Below, piece by piece: positions 28,619 through 38,869 of a stretch of DNA of 50,132 nucleotides. The stretch is from Luteitalea sp. (GTDB lineage Bacteria > Acidobacteriota > Vicinamibacteria > Vicinamibacterales > Vicinamibacteraceae), in NCBI GenBank assembly GCA_009377605.1, contig WHTT01000050.1, positions 1 through 50,132 on the forward strand, in the 5' to 3' direction. The notes beneath the pieces are model-generated. The model did not search any database and was not told the origin of the DNA. It saw only the letters and a list, made by a program, of their open reading frames with translations. Positions within the stretch are counted from its first letter, which is position 1. The number at the start of each line of letters is the position of its first letter. A program made the position numbers and the translations under genes.

Positions 28619-28731
28619 CGCCTTCGCGCGCTACGCGCGCTATGGCGAGGCAAGCCCCTGAGGCTGTTGGGCAGCGCAGCCCGGTGGTCGGGGAGCTTGC
28701 TTCGCCATAGCGCGCGTAGCGCGCGGAGGCG
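28619..28731 (+). repeat. Palindromic repeat forming an oversized P12 of rnpB
   Basis: The left arm 28619-28655 and right arm 28695-28731 are nearly perfect reverse complements (core CGCGCTACGCGCGCTATGGC). Their two mismatches are of the G-U type in RNA, so the stem is preserved. Confidence 0.85.
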
Positions 28732-28844
28732 AGTAAGGGTGAAAAGGTGCGGTAAGAGCGCACCGCGCACCCCGTGAGGGGTGTGGCAGGCTAAACCCCA
28801 CGCGGAGCAAGACCAAATAGGGGGGCGCTGGCGGGCCGGCGCGG

Positions 28845-28881
28845 GCTTGTCTCGCCGTAGCGCGCCTCGCGCGCGAAGGCG
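28845..28881 (+). repeat. Second copy of the same palindrome arm in rnpB
   Basis: 28845-28881 aligns without gaps to 28695-28731 (GCTTG...CGCC.TAGCGCGC...GCGCGCG.AGGCG) with about six differences in 37 bases. It sits in the P16/P17 region of the same RNA. Confidence 0.75.
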
Positions 28882-29064
28882 GGTCACCGCGCACGGAGCT
28901 CGCCGGGAGGGCTGCCCGCTCGAAGCCTCCGGGTAGGTCGCTAGAGACCGTCAGCGATGACGGTCCGAGAGGAATGATCACCACCGAGCTCGCCGGGAGG
29001 TGGGCGCGGAACAGAATTCGGCTTACTGGACCACTGCGACCTTATTCATACCTCTTGAATTTCC

Positions 29065-30024
29065 ATGGGCATCTACGTCGTCACAGGGGGTGCTGGCTTC
29101 ATTGGCTCGCACCTGGTCGAGGAGTTGGTGCGCCGCGGCGAGCGCGTGCGCGTGGTGGACAATCTCAGTACGGGGAGGCGTGAGAATCTCGCGCATCTCT
29201 CGGGTGTAGAGCTTCTCGAAGGCGACCTCGCACGGCTCGACGTTGCACGGCAAGCGGTGACGGGCGCAGACATCGTGCTGCATCAGGCGGCAATTCCCTC
29301 GGTGCCGCGTTCGGTAACCGACCCCATCACCTCGCACCGCGCCAACGTCGATGCCACCCTGAACGTACTCGTGGCCGCACGTGATGCTGGCGTTCGACGC
29401 GTGGTCTATGCGGGGTCGTCGTCGGCGTATGGAAACACGGACACGTTGCCCAAGCGTGAGGAGATGCCCACCCATCCGCTGTCGCCCTATGCCTTGCAGA
29501 AGCTCGTCGGTGAGCAGTATGCAGCGATGTTCACCGAGCTCTATGACCTCGAGACGGTGACCATCCGCTACTTCAACGTGTTTGGCCCGCGTCAGGATCC
29601 CTCGTCGCCGTACTCCGGGGTAATTTCGCTCTTCGTCAAAGCGCTGCGCAACCGTGGCCGCCCGACGATTTATGGAGACGGCGAGCAGACCCGCGACTTC
29701 ACGTACGTCGCCAATGTGGTCGACGGCGTGCTCCGCGCGTGCGACGCTCCCGAGGCACGCGGACAGGTCATCAACGTCGCCACAGGTGAGCGGATCTCGC
29801 TGAACCGGCTCTTCCAGGTCGTGCGGTCGCTTACCGGCGCCGAAGGCGCCGAACCGGTGTACGGCGACCCTCGAGCGGGCGACGTGCGCGACTCTCAAGC
29901 CGATCTCACGCGCGCCCGAACGCTCCTTGCCTACGCTCCCCTCGTCGGTTTGGAGGAAGGTCTCCAGCGCACAATCGACTGGGCGCAGCACAATCAACCG
30001 GTGCACGAGTTGCCCGGAGCGTGA
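29065..30024 (+). CDS. NAD-dependent epimerase, UDP-hexose 4-epimerase-like
   Basis: A 319-residue extended SDR with TGGAGFIG at residues 7-14, catalytic Y142-x3-K146 (SPYALQK), the SSSAYG strand, and NVFGPRQ before the substrate region. It closely follows the GalE/WbpP plan, so interconversion of UDP-glucose/galactose or their N-acetyl forms is likely. It lies 29 bases after the end of rnpB, has no visible Shine-Dalgarno and may be co-transcribed with the RNA. It would supply sugar nucleotides to envelope glycosylation. Confidence 0.85.
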   Translation: MGIYVVTGGAGFIGSHLVEELVRRGERVRVVDNLSTGRRENLAHLSGVELLEGDLARLDVARQAVTGADIVLHQAAIPSVPRSVTDPITSHRANVDATLNVLVAARDAGVRRVVYAGSSSAYGNTDTLPKREEMPTHPLSPYALQKLVGEQYAAMFTELYDLETVTIRYFNVFGPRQDPSSPYSGVISLFVKALRNRGRPTIYGDGEQTRDFTYVANVVDGVLRACDAPEARGQVINVATGERISLNRLFQVVRSLTGAEGAEPVYGDPRAGDVRDSQADLTRARTLLAYAPLVGLEEGLQRTIDWAQHNQPVHELPGA

Positions 30025-30388
30025 CGCGGCCATTCTGGCTGCACGTGTCCCGTCTGCCTCGTTCGCGCGCCTCCACAACCCGCAAACACTGGTACCTGGC
30101 CCCGGCCCTGGATCCCGGCATAGCGCCAACCGTAGGCTGCGCTCGCGCGAGAGAGCGTTGACCCGCGAAGCACACTTCCTTCGTCTGTTGTCCTGATCTG
30201 CTGCCGGCTCAATGACTTGGCGCAGCGCCGCTTTCAGCGCGTCGCCTGGCCCGTCCCTTGCGTGACCAGGGGCGAGCGGGGCGCGGGCTTCTGCCGCGGC
30301 GATCAAGGGGACGACCTGACTCCTTGGTTCCGGCCAGCCGGTGCCCCGTGGTTTGGTCGTAACGCTAGGACATCAGGAGGAGGGTGAT
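30025..30388 (+). other. Intergenic stretch without a recognised gene
   Basis: The 364 bases between the epimerase and the ComEA-like gene. Short open frames here lack start signals and family features. No word array is obvious, unlike most gaps of this size. The only clear signal is the strong AGGAGGAGGG Shine-Dalgarno at its end. Confidence 0.4.
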
Positions 30389-30745
30389 ATGCGAACCACG
30401 ATCTCGCGTCCCTGGCTTCTCGCCGCTGGCCTCATGTTGGTTCTTTGCGGACCCATTCTGCACGCACAAGCCTCGCGTGAGAAGCCGTCCCCGCAGCCGT
30501 CGAAGAAGGCTCGCGTCCTCAACGTGAATACCGCGTCGGCCGCGCAACTCCAGGAGCTGCCTGGTATTGGCGTCAGCACCGCCGCACGCATCGTCGAGTA
30601 CCGTCAGAAGCACGGGCCCTTCAAGAAAGTCGAGGATCTCATGAACATCCGCGGCATCGGCGAGAAGAGCTTCTTGCGGCTGAAACCGCTAATCACGGTC
30701 ACACCCGGCGCCCCTGCACGCCAAGCCAAGGGGACACGTCTGTGA
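30389..30745 (+). CDS. ComEA-like helix-hairpin-helix protein, exported
   Basis: A 118-residue protein with a signal peptide ending HAQAS near residue 31. Paired helix-hairpin-helix motifs follow (LNVNTASAAQLQELPGIG, then VEDLMNIRGIGEKSFLRL), the ComEA pattern that binds DNA outside the cytoplasmic membrane during natural uptake. The ATG at 30389 has a near-perfect AGGAGGAGGG SD; an earlier in-frame start would bury the signal peptide. It overlaps the pilin-like gene by four bases (GTGA), which fits a DNA-uptake or pilus function. Confidence 0.8.
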   Translation: MRTTISRPWLLAAGLMLVLCGPILHAQASREKPSPQPSKKARVLNVNTASAAQLQELPGIGVSTAARIVEYRQKHGPFKKVEDLMNIRGIGEKSFLRLKPLITVTPGAPARQAKGTRL

Positions 30746-31365
30746 CCACTGCCTACCCACGAACGACAGACCGTTCGCTCGTGGCCGATCCTGGCTTCTC
30801 GCTGCTGGAGCTCCTGGTCGCGACCAGCCTTGTCGCAGTCGTGGCGCTGCCGGCGATGGCCAGGCTCGATGCTGGTCTCGGGCGCGTGCGGGGGGAAGCA
30901 GGCGCACGACAGGTGGCGGCGTGGCTCGCGTGGTCACGGGCACAGGCCCTCAGCAGCGGCCGTTCGGCCGGTGTGCGGTTCGATCGGACGGCGAGCACGA
31001 TTCGCATGGAACGAGTCTTGGATCGAAACGGCAATGGTCTTCGCACGGAGGATCTGGACACTGGCATGGACCACCGTGTAGGCACGCCGGTTCGTCTCGA
31101 TGAGCTTGTTCCGGGCGCGCGCTTCGCCGTTGCCACCGCTCTGCCAGGAATTGATGACGCGCCTTCGCTTCCTGCGGGAGCCAATCCCGTCCGTTTCGGC
31201 AGCTCGGACGTGGCGTCGTTTTCTGCGCGCGGGACCAGTACGCCCGGGACCATCTACGTCTGCGGCTCGGACCAGGAGCAGTATGCGGTCCGTGTCTTGG
31301 GTGCGACGGGGCGCATTCGCGTCTTGCAATTCGATCGCGTGAGGGGCGTGTGGCAGGCGAGGTGA
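30742..31365 (+). CDS. Type IV pilin-like protein (GspH/FimT type)
   Basis: A 207-residue protein with a prepilin leader. The cleavage site is G18|F19, followed by SLLELLVATSLVAVV with the conserved glutamate at +5 (E23). The rest resembles the GspH/FimT minor pseudopilin group (ARQVAAWLAWSRAQALSSGRSAGVRF, then a beta-rich C-terminus). It would be processed by a prepilin peptidase and act as a minor pilin. GTG start coupled to the ComEA-like gene; its own stop overlaps the following small gene by four bases. Confidence 0.8.
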   Translation: MTTAYPRTTDRSLVADPGFSLLELLVATSLVAVVALPAMARLDAGLGRVRGEAGARQVAAWLAWSRAQALSSGRSAGVRFDRTASTIRMERVLDRNGNGLRTEDLDTGMDHRVGTPVRLDELVPGARFAVATALPGIDDAPSLPAGANPVRFGSSDVASFSARGTSTPGTIYVCGSDQEQYAVRVLGATGRIRVLQFDRVRGVWQAR

Positions 31366-31673
31366 ACGGGGCTCGTCCCCTCGTGGGCAACGCTGGGCTG
31401 GGCACCGAGGATCCGGATAGCGCGGCGCCGTTGGTCGAAGTGGAGCTCGTCCCCGGCGGCATGGGCTGGCTGGTCGAACGGTCGGCCGGGAGAGGTCGCA
31501 TATGGACGGAATGGCCGCTCGCACCGGGCACGGTCGTCAGGGTCCGTTCGAACGAGCGGACGGTCGGCGACGACAACACGGCGCAAATTCTGCGCAGTGA
31601 GCTAATCGAGGTGCGGCAGGGGAGGCCACCTTTGTACGAAGGACTGCTGCTGTTTCCGCCACCTCGTGCGTAG
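31362..31673 (+). CDS. Small protein of unknown function
   Basis: A 103-residue protein I do not recognise. The GTG start at 31362 overlaps the pilin-like stop by four bases, the coupling seen in the two preceding genes, which is the main reason to accept it. It has no signal peptide and no prepilin leader. It is rich in short beta-prone stretches (VEVELVPGGMGWLVE, IWTEWPLAPGTVVRVRS) and ends LLLFPPPRA. Codon use looks like that of its neighbours. Its place suggests a role with the pilin-like protein. Confidence 0.55.
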   Translation: MNGARPLVGNAGLGTEDPDSAAPLVEVELVPGGMGWLVERSAGRGRIWTEWPLAPGTVVRVRSNERTVGDDNTAQILRSELIEVRQGRPPLYEGLLLFPPPRA

Positions 31674-31851
31674 GAGGGAGAACTGGCTGCCCAGGGCGGG
31701 AACATGCTTCCCAGCTTCTGGCTGAGAATCCTGCGAGGAATGGGGGAAGTAAGTATCGCGGAGGAGCGGAGACGTTGCAAAACATACCAGCAATCACCCA
31801 CGCGTCCCATTTGAGCCATCACGAGAGCCCGTGGCATCCCACTTGTCACAC

Positions 31852-31876
31852 GGTGGTCGCAATGACGGCGACCACC
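31852..31876. promoter_or_regulatory. Perfect inverted repeat upstream of the AAA+ regulator gene
   Basis: GGTGGTCGC (31852-31860) and GCGACCACC (31868-31876) around 7 bases, ending 11 bases before the ATG and overlapping the SD region (GGAG at 31876-31880). It could be an operator for the encoded regulator or an mRNA hairpin that occludes the ribosome-binding site. The remainder of 31674-31851 shows no gene. Confidence 0.45.
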
Positions 31877-31887
31877 GGAGATCTTCG

Positions 31888-33315
31888 ATGACCAGAACCT
31901 TGGACGTAGGAGTCAATTCAGGCGCGGGCGATCAGTCAGAGCTCGAGGTCTGGACGGCACTGTCGACGGCGTGGCGGACGATGCCAGGCGGGCTATTGCG
32001 GGCGCAGTTCGAGGCGGCGCTGACGCACATGGCCGACGCGGCCTGGGCGCACATCCGCGAGGGCACACTCGCACCTGGCGGGGCGTCGCCCGCACCGCCT
32101 GAGCATGGGGTGCTCTTCGAGGTCATGCCGGGGGTGGTGCTCGAGGCGGTGCCCCGTGACGGCGCAGGCTTTGGACCGCGTCAGATGGCGATTTTGCAGC
32201 AAGGTGTCCTGGCCGCGGGATTCGTCGTGGAGCTGGATCGGTGGCGCACGGGCACGTTACGCATACCCTCCCTGTTGTGTCCACCCATGCAAGTGCCAGA
32301 GCTCATCGGGTCGAGCCCTGCCTTTCGGCTCCTGCTCGATCGTGTGGCGCGGGTCGCGCGGACCGACTTTGCCGTGCTGATCGAGGGGGAGAGCGGTGTG
32401 GGCAAGGAGCTGGTCGCGCGCCGCATCCATGCATTGAGCCGCCGGAGACGTGGGCCGTTTGTCGCCGTCAACTGCGCCGCGTTGGTCGACACGCTGGTGG
32501 AGGCGGAGCTCTTCGGCATCGAGGAGCGGACGGCCACCGGCGTCAAGGGGCGGCGCGGCAAGTTCGAGCACGCCGATGGTGGCACGTTGTTTCTCGACGA
32601 AGTCACGGATCTGACGCCCCGTGCCCAGGCCAAGCTGCTCCGCGCGCTGCAAGAAATGTCCGTGGAGCGGGTGGGTAGCCACGGGACTCGCACGGTCGAC
32701 ATTCGCCTCATTGCCGCGACCAATCGCAATCTCCTGCAGCTCGTCTCGGAAGGGCGCTTCAGACTGGATCTCTTTTATCGACTGAACTCCCTCGAGATCT
32801 ACGTGCCACCTCTCCGCACGCGGCGCCAGGACATCGTCGATCTCGCCACGGCTCTGCTCAAGCGCCACCGAGCGTTGGGACCGGCGGAGATCGGGCCGGA
32901 GGCGCTCGAGTCGCTCTTGGGTTATGAGTGGCCGGGCAACGTACGCGAGGTGGAGCGTGTAATCGAGCGCGCCGTTGCTCTCGCCGAGGGCCCTGTGATT
33001 GAGCTGGACGACCTTCCTCCTGGAATCACCGGCCGCTATCGAGAGGTGCTCCTACCAAAGGACGAAACGGACGACACCATGCGAGCGTGGGGCAGCCGGT
33101 ACGCACGGCTCGTGCTCAGGCGCTGCGGCGGGAGAAAGCGGCAAGCTTGCCGCATCCTCGACATCAGCTACCACACGTTGCAGGCCTACCTTCGGTACCC
33201 GCTGAAATCGAGCAACGGCCACGATCCACAATCGGTTGGCGCCGATTCGCCGGCCGATTCACAAGGCGAGGTTGCCGTGGGGGAGGAGCGCCTTGACCCT
33301 GTAAGAGCGCCATAG
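31888..33315 (+). CDS. AAA+ enhancer-binding-protein-like regulator with altered GAFTGA loop
   Basis: A 475-residue protein without a receiver domain. The ~130-residue N-terminal region is of unknown type. The AAA+ domain has Walker A GESGVGKE and Walker B TLFLDE. The Fis-type helix-turn-helix (RKRQACRILDISYHTLQAYL) is at about residues 413-432. The loop that touches sigma-54 should read GAFTGA; here it is EERTATGVKGRRGKFE, so the contact residues are lost. As I recall, a family with this altered loop recurs in Acidobacteriota. It may regulate without sigma-54. The start at ATG 31888 is backed by GGAG. Confidence 0.82.
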   Translation: MTRTLDVGVNSGAGDQSELEVWTALSTAWRTMPGGLLRAQFEAALTHMADAAWAHIREGTLAPGGASPAPPEHGVLFEVMPGVVLEAVPRDGAGFGPRQMAILQQGVLAAGFVVELDRWRTGTLRIPSLLCPPMQVPELIGSSPAFRLLLDRVARVARTDFAVLIEGESGVGKELVARRIHALSRRRRGPFVAVNCAALVDTLVEAELFGIEERTATGVKGRRGKFEHADGGTLFLDEVTDLTPRAQAKLLRALQEMSVERVGSHGTRTVDIRLIAATNRNLLQLVSEGRFRLDLFYRLNSLEIYVPPLRTRRQDIVDLATALLKRHRALGPAEIGPEALESLLGYEWPGNVREVERVIERAVALAEGPVIELDDLPPGITGRYREVLLPKDETDDTMRAWGSRYARLVLRRCGGRKRQACRILDISYHTLQAYLRYPLKSSNGHDPQSVGADSPADSQGEVAVGEERLDPVRAP

Positions 33316-33405
33316 TACCGTTCTTGGGCTGTGCCGCTGGGGAAGGTCCTCCAAGGGACGCCGGCCTCCATGCTGAGAGTCACCACCAGCTGCGCACCCT
33401 GACCC

Positions 33406-34527
33406 ATGACGCAGCCGGTCCCTTCACTCAAGCAAACGCCTCTCCACGCCCGACATCTCGCGCACGGCGCTCGGATGATGTCCTTCGGCGGGTGGGAGAT
33501 GCCTGTCGAGTACACGGGTATCGTCGACGAGCACATGAGTGTTCGGACGCGTGCGGGCCTCTTCGATGTCAGCCACATGGGTGAAGTCGAGCTTGCCGGC
33601 CGAGACGCGCTGGCCGCACTCCAATACCTCACCAGCAACGACGCCAGCCGCCTGAGCCCGGGCCAGATTCAATATTCGGCGCTTACGACGCCCGAAGGCA
33701 CCTTTGTCGATGACTTGTTGGTGTATTGCCTGGCCGACGAGCACTTCCTGCTCGTGTTGAACGCCGCCAACATCGAGAAAGACATCGCGTGGATCCGCAA
33801 GCACACGACCGACGCCGGTGATGTCGTCGTCGTCGACACGAGCAACCGCTATGCCCTCGTTGCGCTTCAGGGGCCCGCTGCGCCCGAGATTCTGCAACCG
33901 CTGACCGGTGTCGAGCTGGCTGGTCTGAAGTACTACCGCTACGCCAACGGTGAGGTTGCCGGCGTGAGAGGCTTCATCTCTCGAACGGGCTACACGGGTG
34001 AGGACGGCTTCGAGGTCTTCGTTCCCCCAGCCACGGCAGAGCGCGTTTGGAACGCAGTACTCGAGGCGGGCGCTGGCGTCGATCTCCGGCCGTGTGGCCT
34101 GGGTGCGCGCGATACGCTGCGTCTCGAGGCGGCCATGCGTCTCTATGGCCAGGACATGGACGAGACCACGACGGTGCTCGAGGCGGATCTTGGCTGGATC
34201 GTTGGATGGCAGAAGGAGCAGTTCCTCGGATCCGACCGTCTGCGCGCGCAGAAGAGCGAGGGTGTGCCGCGAAAGCTCGTCGGCTTCGAGATGCTGGGCC
34301 GCGGCATCGCGCGACACGGCTACGAGGTCTATCTCAACGGCACGAAAGCGGGAGTCGTGACCAGTGGAACGCAGACTCCCTTCCTGAAGAAGGCTGTCGG
34401 CATGGCGTATCTACCGGCGGCTGATGCTGTCGTGGACCGTGAGCTCGAAGTGGACGTACGCGGCCGTCGAGTCGCCGCTCGCGTCGTGCCGCTACCCTTC
34501 TACAAACGCTCCAGGAGCGGACGCTGA
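33406..34527 (+). CDS. gcvT: Glycine cleavage system T protein (aminomethyltransferase)
   Basis: A 373-residue T protein. It moves the methylene group from lipoyl-bound aminomethyl on H protein to tetrahydrofolate and releases ammonia. Family landmarks are intact: PLHARHLAHGARMM.FGGWEMPV at the N-terminus, GQIQYSALTTPEG.FVDDLLVY for folate binding, FISRTGYTGEDGFEVF, and GLGARDTLRLEA. Length is normal. The ATG at 33406 lacks a strong SD. First gene of gcvT-gcvH-gcvP. The 90-base leader was checked for a glycine riboswitch and none was seen. Confidence 0.95.
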   Translation: MTQPVPSLKQTPLHARHLAHGARMMSFGGWEMPVEYTGIVDEHMSVRTRAGLFDVSHMGEVELAGRDALAALQYLTSNDASRLSPGQIQYSALTTPEGTFVDDLLVYCLADEHFLLVLNAANIEKDIAWIRKHTTDAGDVVVVDTSNRYALVALQGPAAPEILQPLTGVELAGLKYYRYANGEVAGVRGFISRTGYTGEDGFEVFVPPATAERVWNAVLEAGAGVDLRPCGLGARDTLRLEAAMRLYGQDMDETTTVLEADLGWIVGWQKEQFLGSDRLRAQKSEGVPRKLVGFEMLGRGIARHGYEVYLNGTKAGVVTSGTQTPFLKKAVGMAYLPAADAVVDRELEVDVRGRRVAARVVPLPFYKRSRSGR

Positions 34528-34904
34528 TGTATCCAGCTGACTTGAAGTACACCAACGACCATGAGTGGCTGCGCCTCCTGGGTGATGGCCACGCGGAGGT
34601 AGGCATTACCGACTACGCCCAGCAGCAACTGGGCGACGTCGTGTTCGTCGAGCTGCCCGAGGTGGGCCGCACCGTGGCCAAAGGCGAAGCCTTCGGCACG
34701 ATAGAATCAGTGAAGGCGGTCTCGGAGCTGTTCTCTCCCGTCGCCGGTGAGGTGAGTGAGATCAACGGCGAGCTGCAACAGCATCCGGAACGGATCAACT
34801 CCAGTCCGCATGAGACCTGGATTATCAAGCTGCGTCTCGCCAATGGCGACGAGGCTGACGCGCTCCTCTCCAGCGAGCGCTACACGGAATTGGTGGAAGA
34901 GTAG
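34527..34904 (+). CDS. gcvH: Glycine cleavage system H protein
   Basis: A 125-residue lipoyl carrier. The lipoylated lysine is K63 in ESVKAVSE, and YTNDHEWL at the N-terminus is typical. It shuttles the aminomethyl group between the P, T and L proteins. The ATG shares one base with the gcvT stop (TGATG), so translation is coupled. The neighbouring gcvP gives the full P-H-T set; the shared L protein (lipoamide dehydrogenase) is not in the window. Confidence 0.96.
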   Translation: MYPADLKYTNDHEWLRLLGDGHAEVGITDYAQQQLGDVVFVELPEVGRTVAKGEAFGTIESVKAVSELFSPVAGEVSEINGELQQHPERINSSPHETWIIKLRLANGDEADALLSSERYTELVEE

Positions 34905-34928
34905 ATCCCTGACCCCGAGGCCACCCCG

Positions 34929-37856
<2,928 letters not shown>

Positions 37857-37871
37857 GCGCAGAGTTCACAT

Positions 37872-37930
37872 GAGCCTCTAACCTCTAACCTCTAACCTCG
37901 CTCTTTCGAGCTCCAGCCTCGAACCTCGAA
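37872..37930. repeat. CTAACCT word array forming the 3' end of the aminotransferase gene
   Basis: Three copies of CTCTAAC (GAGGTTA on the minus strand) at 37875-37898 are followed by CCTCGAACCTCGAAA. The array writes the last ten or so codons and the TAG stop of the aminotransferase gene. It separates convergent genes. Confidence 0.8.
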
Positions 37931-38768
37931 AGGCCCACAGAAGTCGCGTTGTGATGGGCCCAGGGCGCCCTGTTCCAATGGTGAGATCATCGATCATGAC
38001 GACCGGTGCGATCTCACGTGTCGTGCTGGTCAGGAACGCTTCGTCCGCCACCGGGAGATCTGTGTAGCGCAACGTCGCCTCACGTACCGGCAGACTGAGC
38101 TGCTCGCCGAGCTCGAACACCAGCCCGCGCGTGATGCCCGGTAGGATCCCGGCTTCGAGCGGAGCCGTGAGCACCTCGCCGTCGCGGACGATGAAGAAGT
38201 TGCTCTGGGCGCACTCGGAGATCTCGCTCCTGTAGTTGAGCATCAGGGCTTCGAAGGCGCCGTGCTTGTATGCCTCCTGCATGGCCAGGGCGTTGTTGAT
38301 TAGATTGTTCGATTTGATGCGCGGGTTGAGGGCTTCCGGGTGATTGCGGACCACTGACACCAAGGAGATCTTCACACCGCGTTGGTACGTCACCTCGGGT
38401 GGCGCCACGAACGGCTTGACGATGATGATGAGCGTAGGGGAGGGGCAGGCTCGGGGATCGTACATGATGTCGCCGACGCCCCGCGTCAAGAGAATCCGGA
38501 CGTACGCTTCTCCCGGAAGATCCGCCGCACTCATGGTCGCGTGCAGACGGTCGAGAAGCTCGGCGTCGCTAAAGGGCAGAACAAGCGCGATCCGCTCGGC
38601 CGACTGGCGGAGCCGTGCGAGGTGCTGCGCGAAGAGGAACGGTGTGCCATCGTAGGTTCGCAGCGTCTCGTAGACGCCCTCGCCAAACAACAGGCCGTGG
38701 TCGAAGACCGAGACCGTGGCCTCACGCTCGCTACAGATGCGTCCATCGATGTTCACCGTGGCTGCCAT
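37878..38768 (-). CDS. Class IV PLP aminotransferase (branched-chain / D-amino acid type)
   Basis: A 296-residue fold-type IV transaminase. FDHGLLFGEGVYETLR at 22-37 is the family opening, the PLP lysine is K152 in RIKSNNLINN, and GILPGITR is the phosphate-binding loop. The lysine context fits IlvE of the short type and D-alanine transaminase about equally, so I assign no gene symbol. The ATG at 38766-38768 has GAGGAG upstream. The C-terminal ELERARLEVRG is written by the CTAACCT array rather than by a conserved fold. Divergent from nnr across a 101-base gap. Confidence 0.82.
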   Translation of the reverse strand: MAATVNIDGRICSEREATVSVFDHGLLFGEGVYETLRTYDGTPFLFAQHLARLRQSAERIALVLPFSDAELLDRLHATMSAADLPGEAYVRILLTRGVGDIMYDPRACPSPTLIIIVKPFVAPPEVTYQRGVKISLVSVVRNHPEALNPRIKSNNLINNALAMQEAYKHGAFEALMLNYRSEISECAQSNFFIVRDGEVLTAPLEAGILPGITRGLVFELGEQLSLPVREATLRYTDLPVADEAFLTSTTREIAPVVMIDDLTIGTGRPGPITTRLLWAFRGSRLELERARLEVRG

Positions 38769-38869
38769 GCATGCTCCTCGTCGATGCGGACCCTGTCTCA
38801 GTTGTACTCGCTTCGGATGGCAGCCGCAAGCGACGGCAGGGCCTGGGTGAGCATGGTAGATTACCCGCT

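Larger units (their letters stand above)
28479..29035 (+). ncRNA. rnpB: RNase P RNA, type A, enlarged
   Basis: The catalytic RNA that matures tRNA 5' ends. P1 is formed by AGTGGTCC (28479-28486) and GGACCACT (28028+1000, i.e. 29028-29035). P2 is GGTGATC (28489-28495) with GATCACC (28976-28982). Conserved blocks are present: GAGGAAAGTCCG (28531-28542), GTGCGGTAAGAGCGCACCG (P13/P14 side), GGAGCAAGACCAAATAGG, GGGTAGG and ACAGAA (29011-29016) before CGGCTTACTGG. At ~557 bases it is much longer than the usual 350-400. P12 carries a 37-base-arm palindrome, the P16/P17 region carries another copy, and a CCACC/GGTGG hairpin precedes ACAGAA (probably P19-like). Confidence 0.93.

Noticed and set aside
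30025-30388. A c-di-GMP riboswitch or small RNA upstream of the ComEA-like gene
   Set aside because: No GEMM core or stable conserved hairpin was recognised; only a strong Shine-Dalgarno is clear.
31832-31847. Possible sigma-54 promoter (TGGCATC-N4-TTGTC) before the AAA+ regulator gene
   Set aside because: The essential GC at -12 is GT, and one near-match in GC-rich DNA is weak evidence.
33316-33405. Glycine riboswitch before gcvT
   Set aside because: The 90-base leader lacks the conserved glycine-aptamer core and is too short for the usual tandem form.
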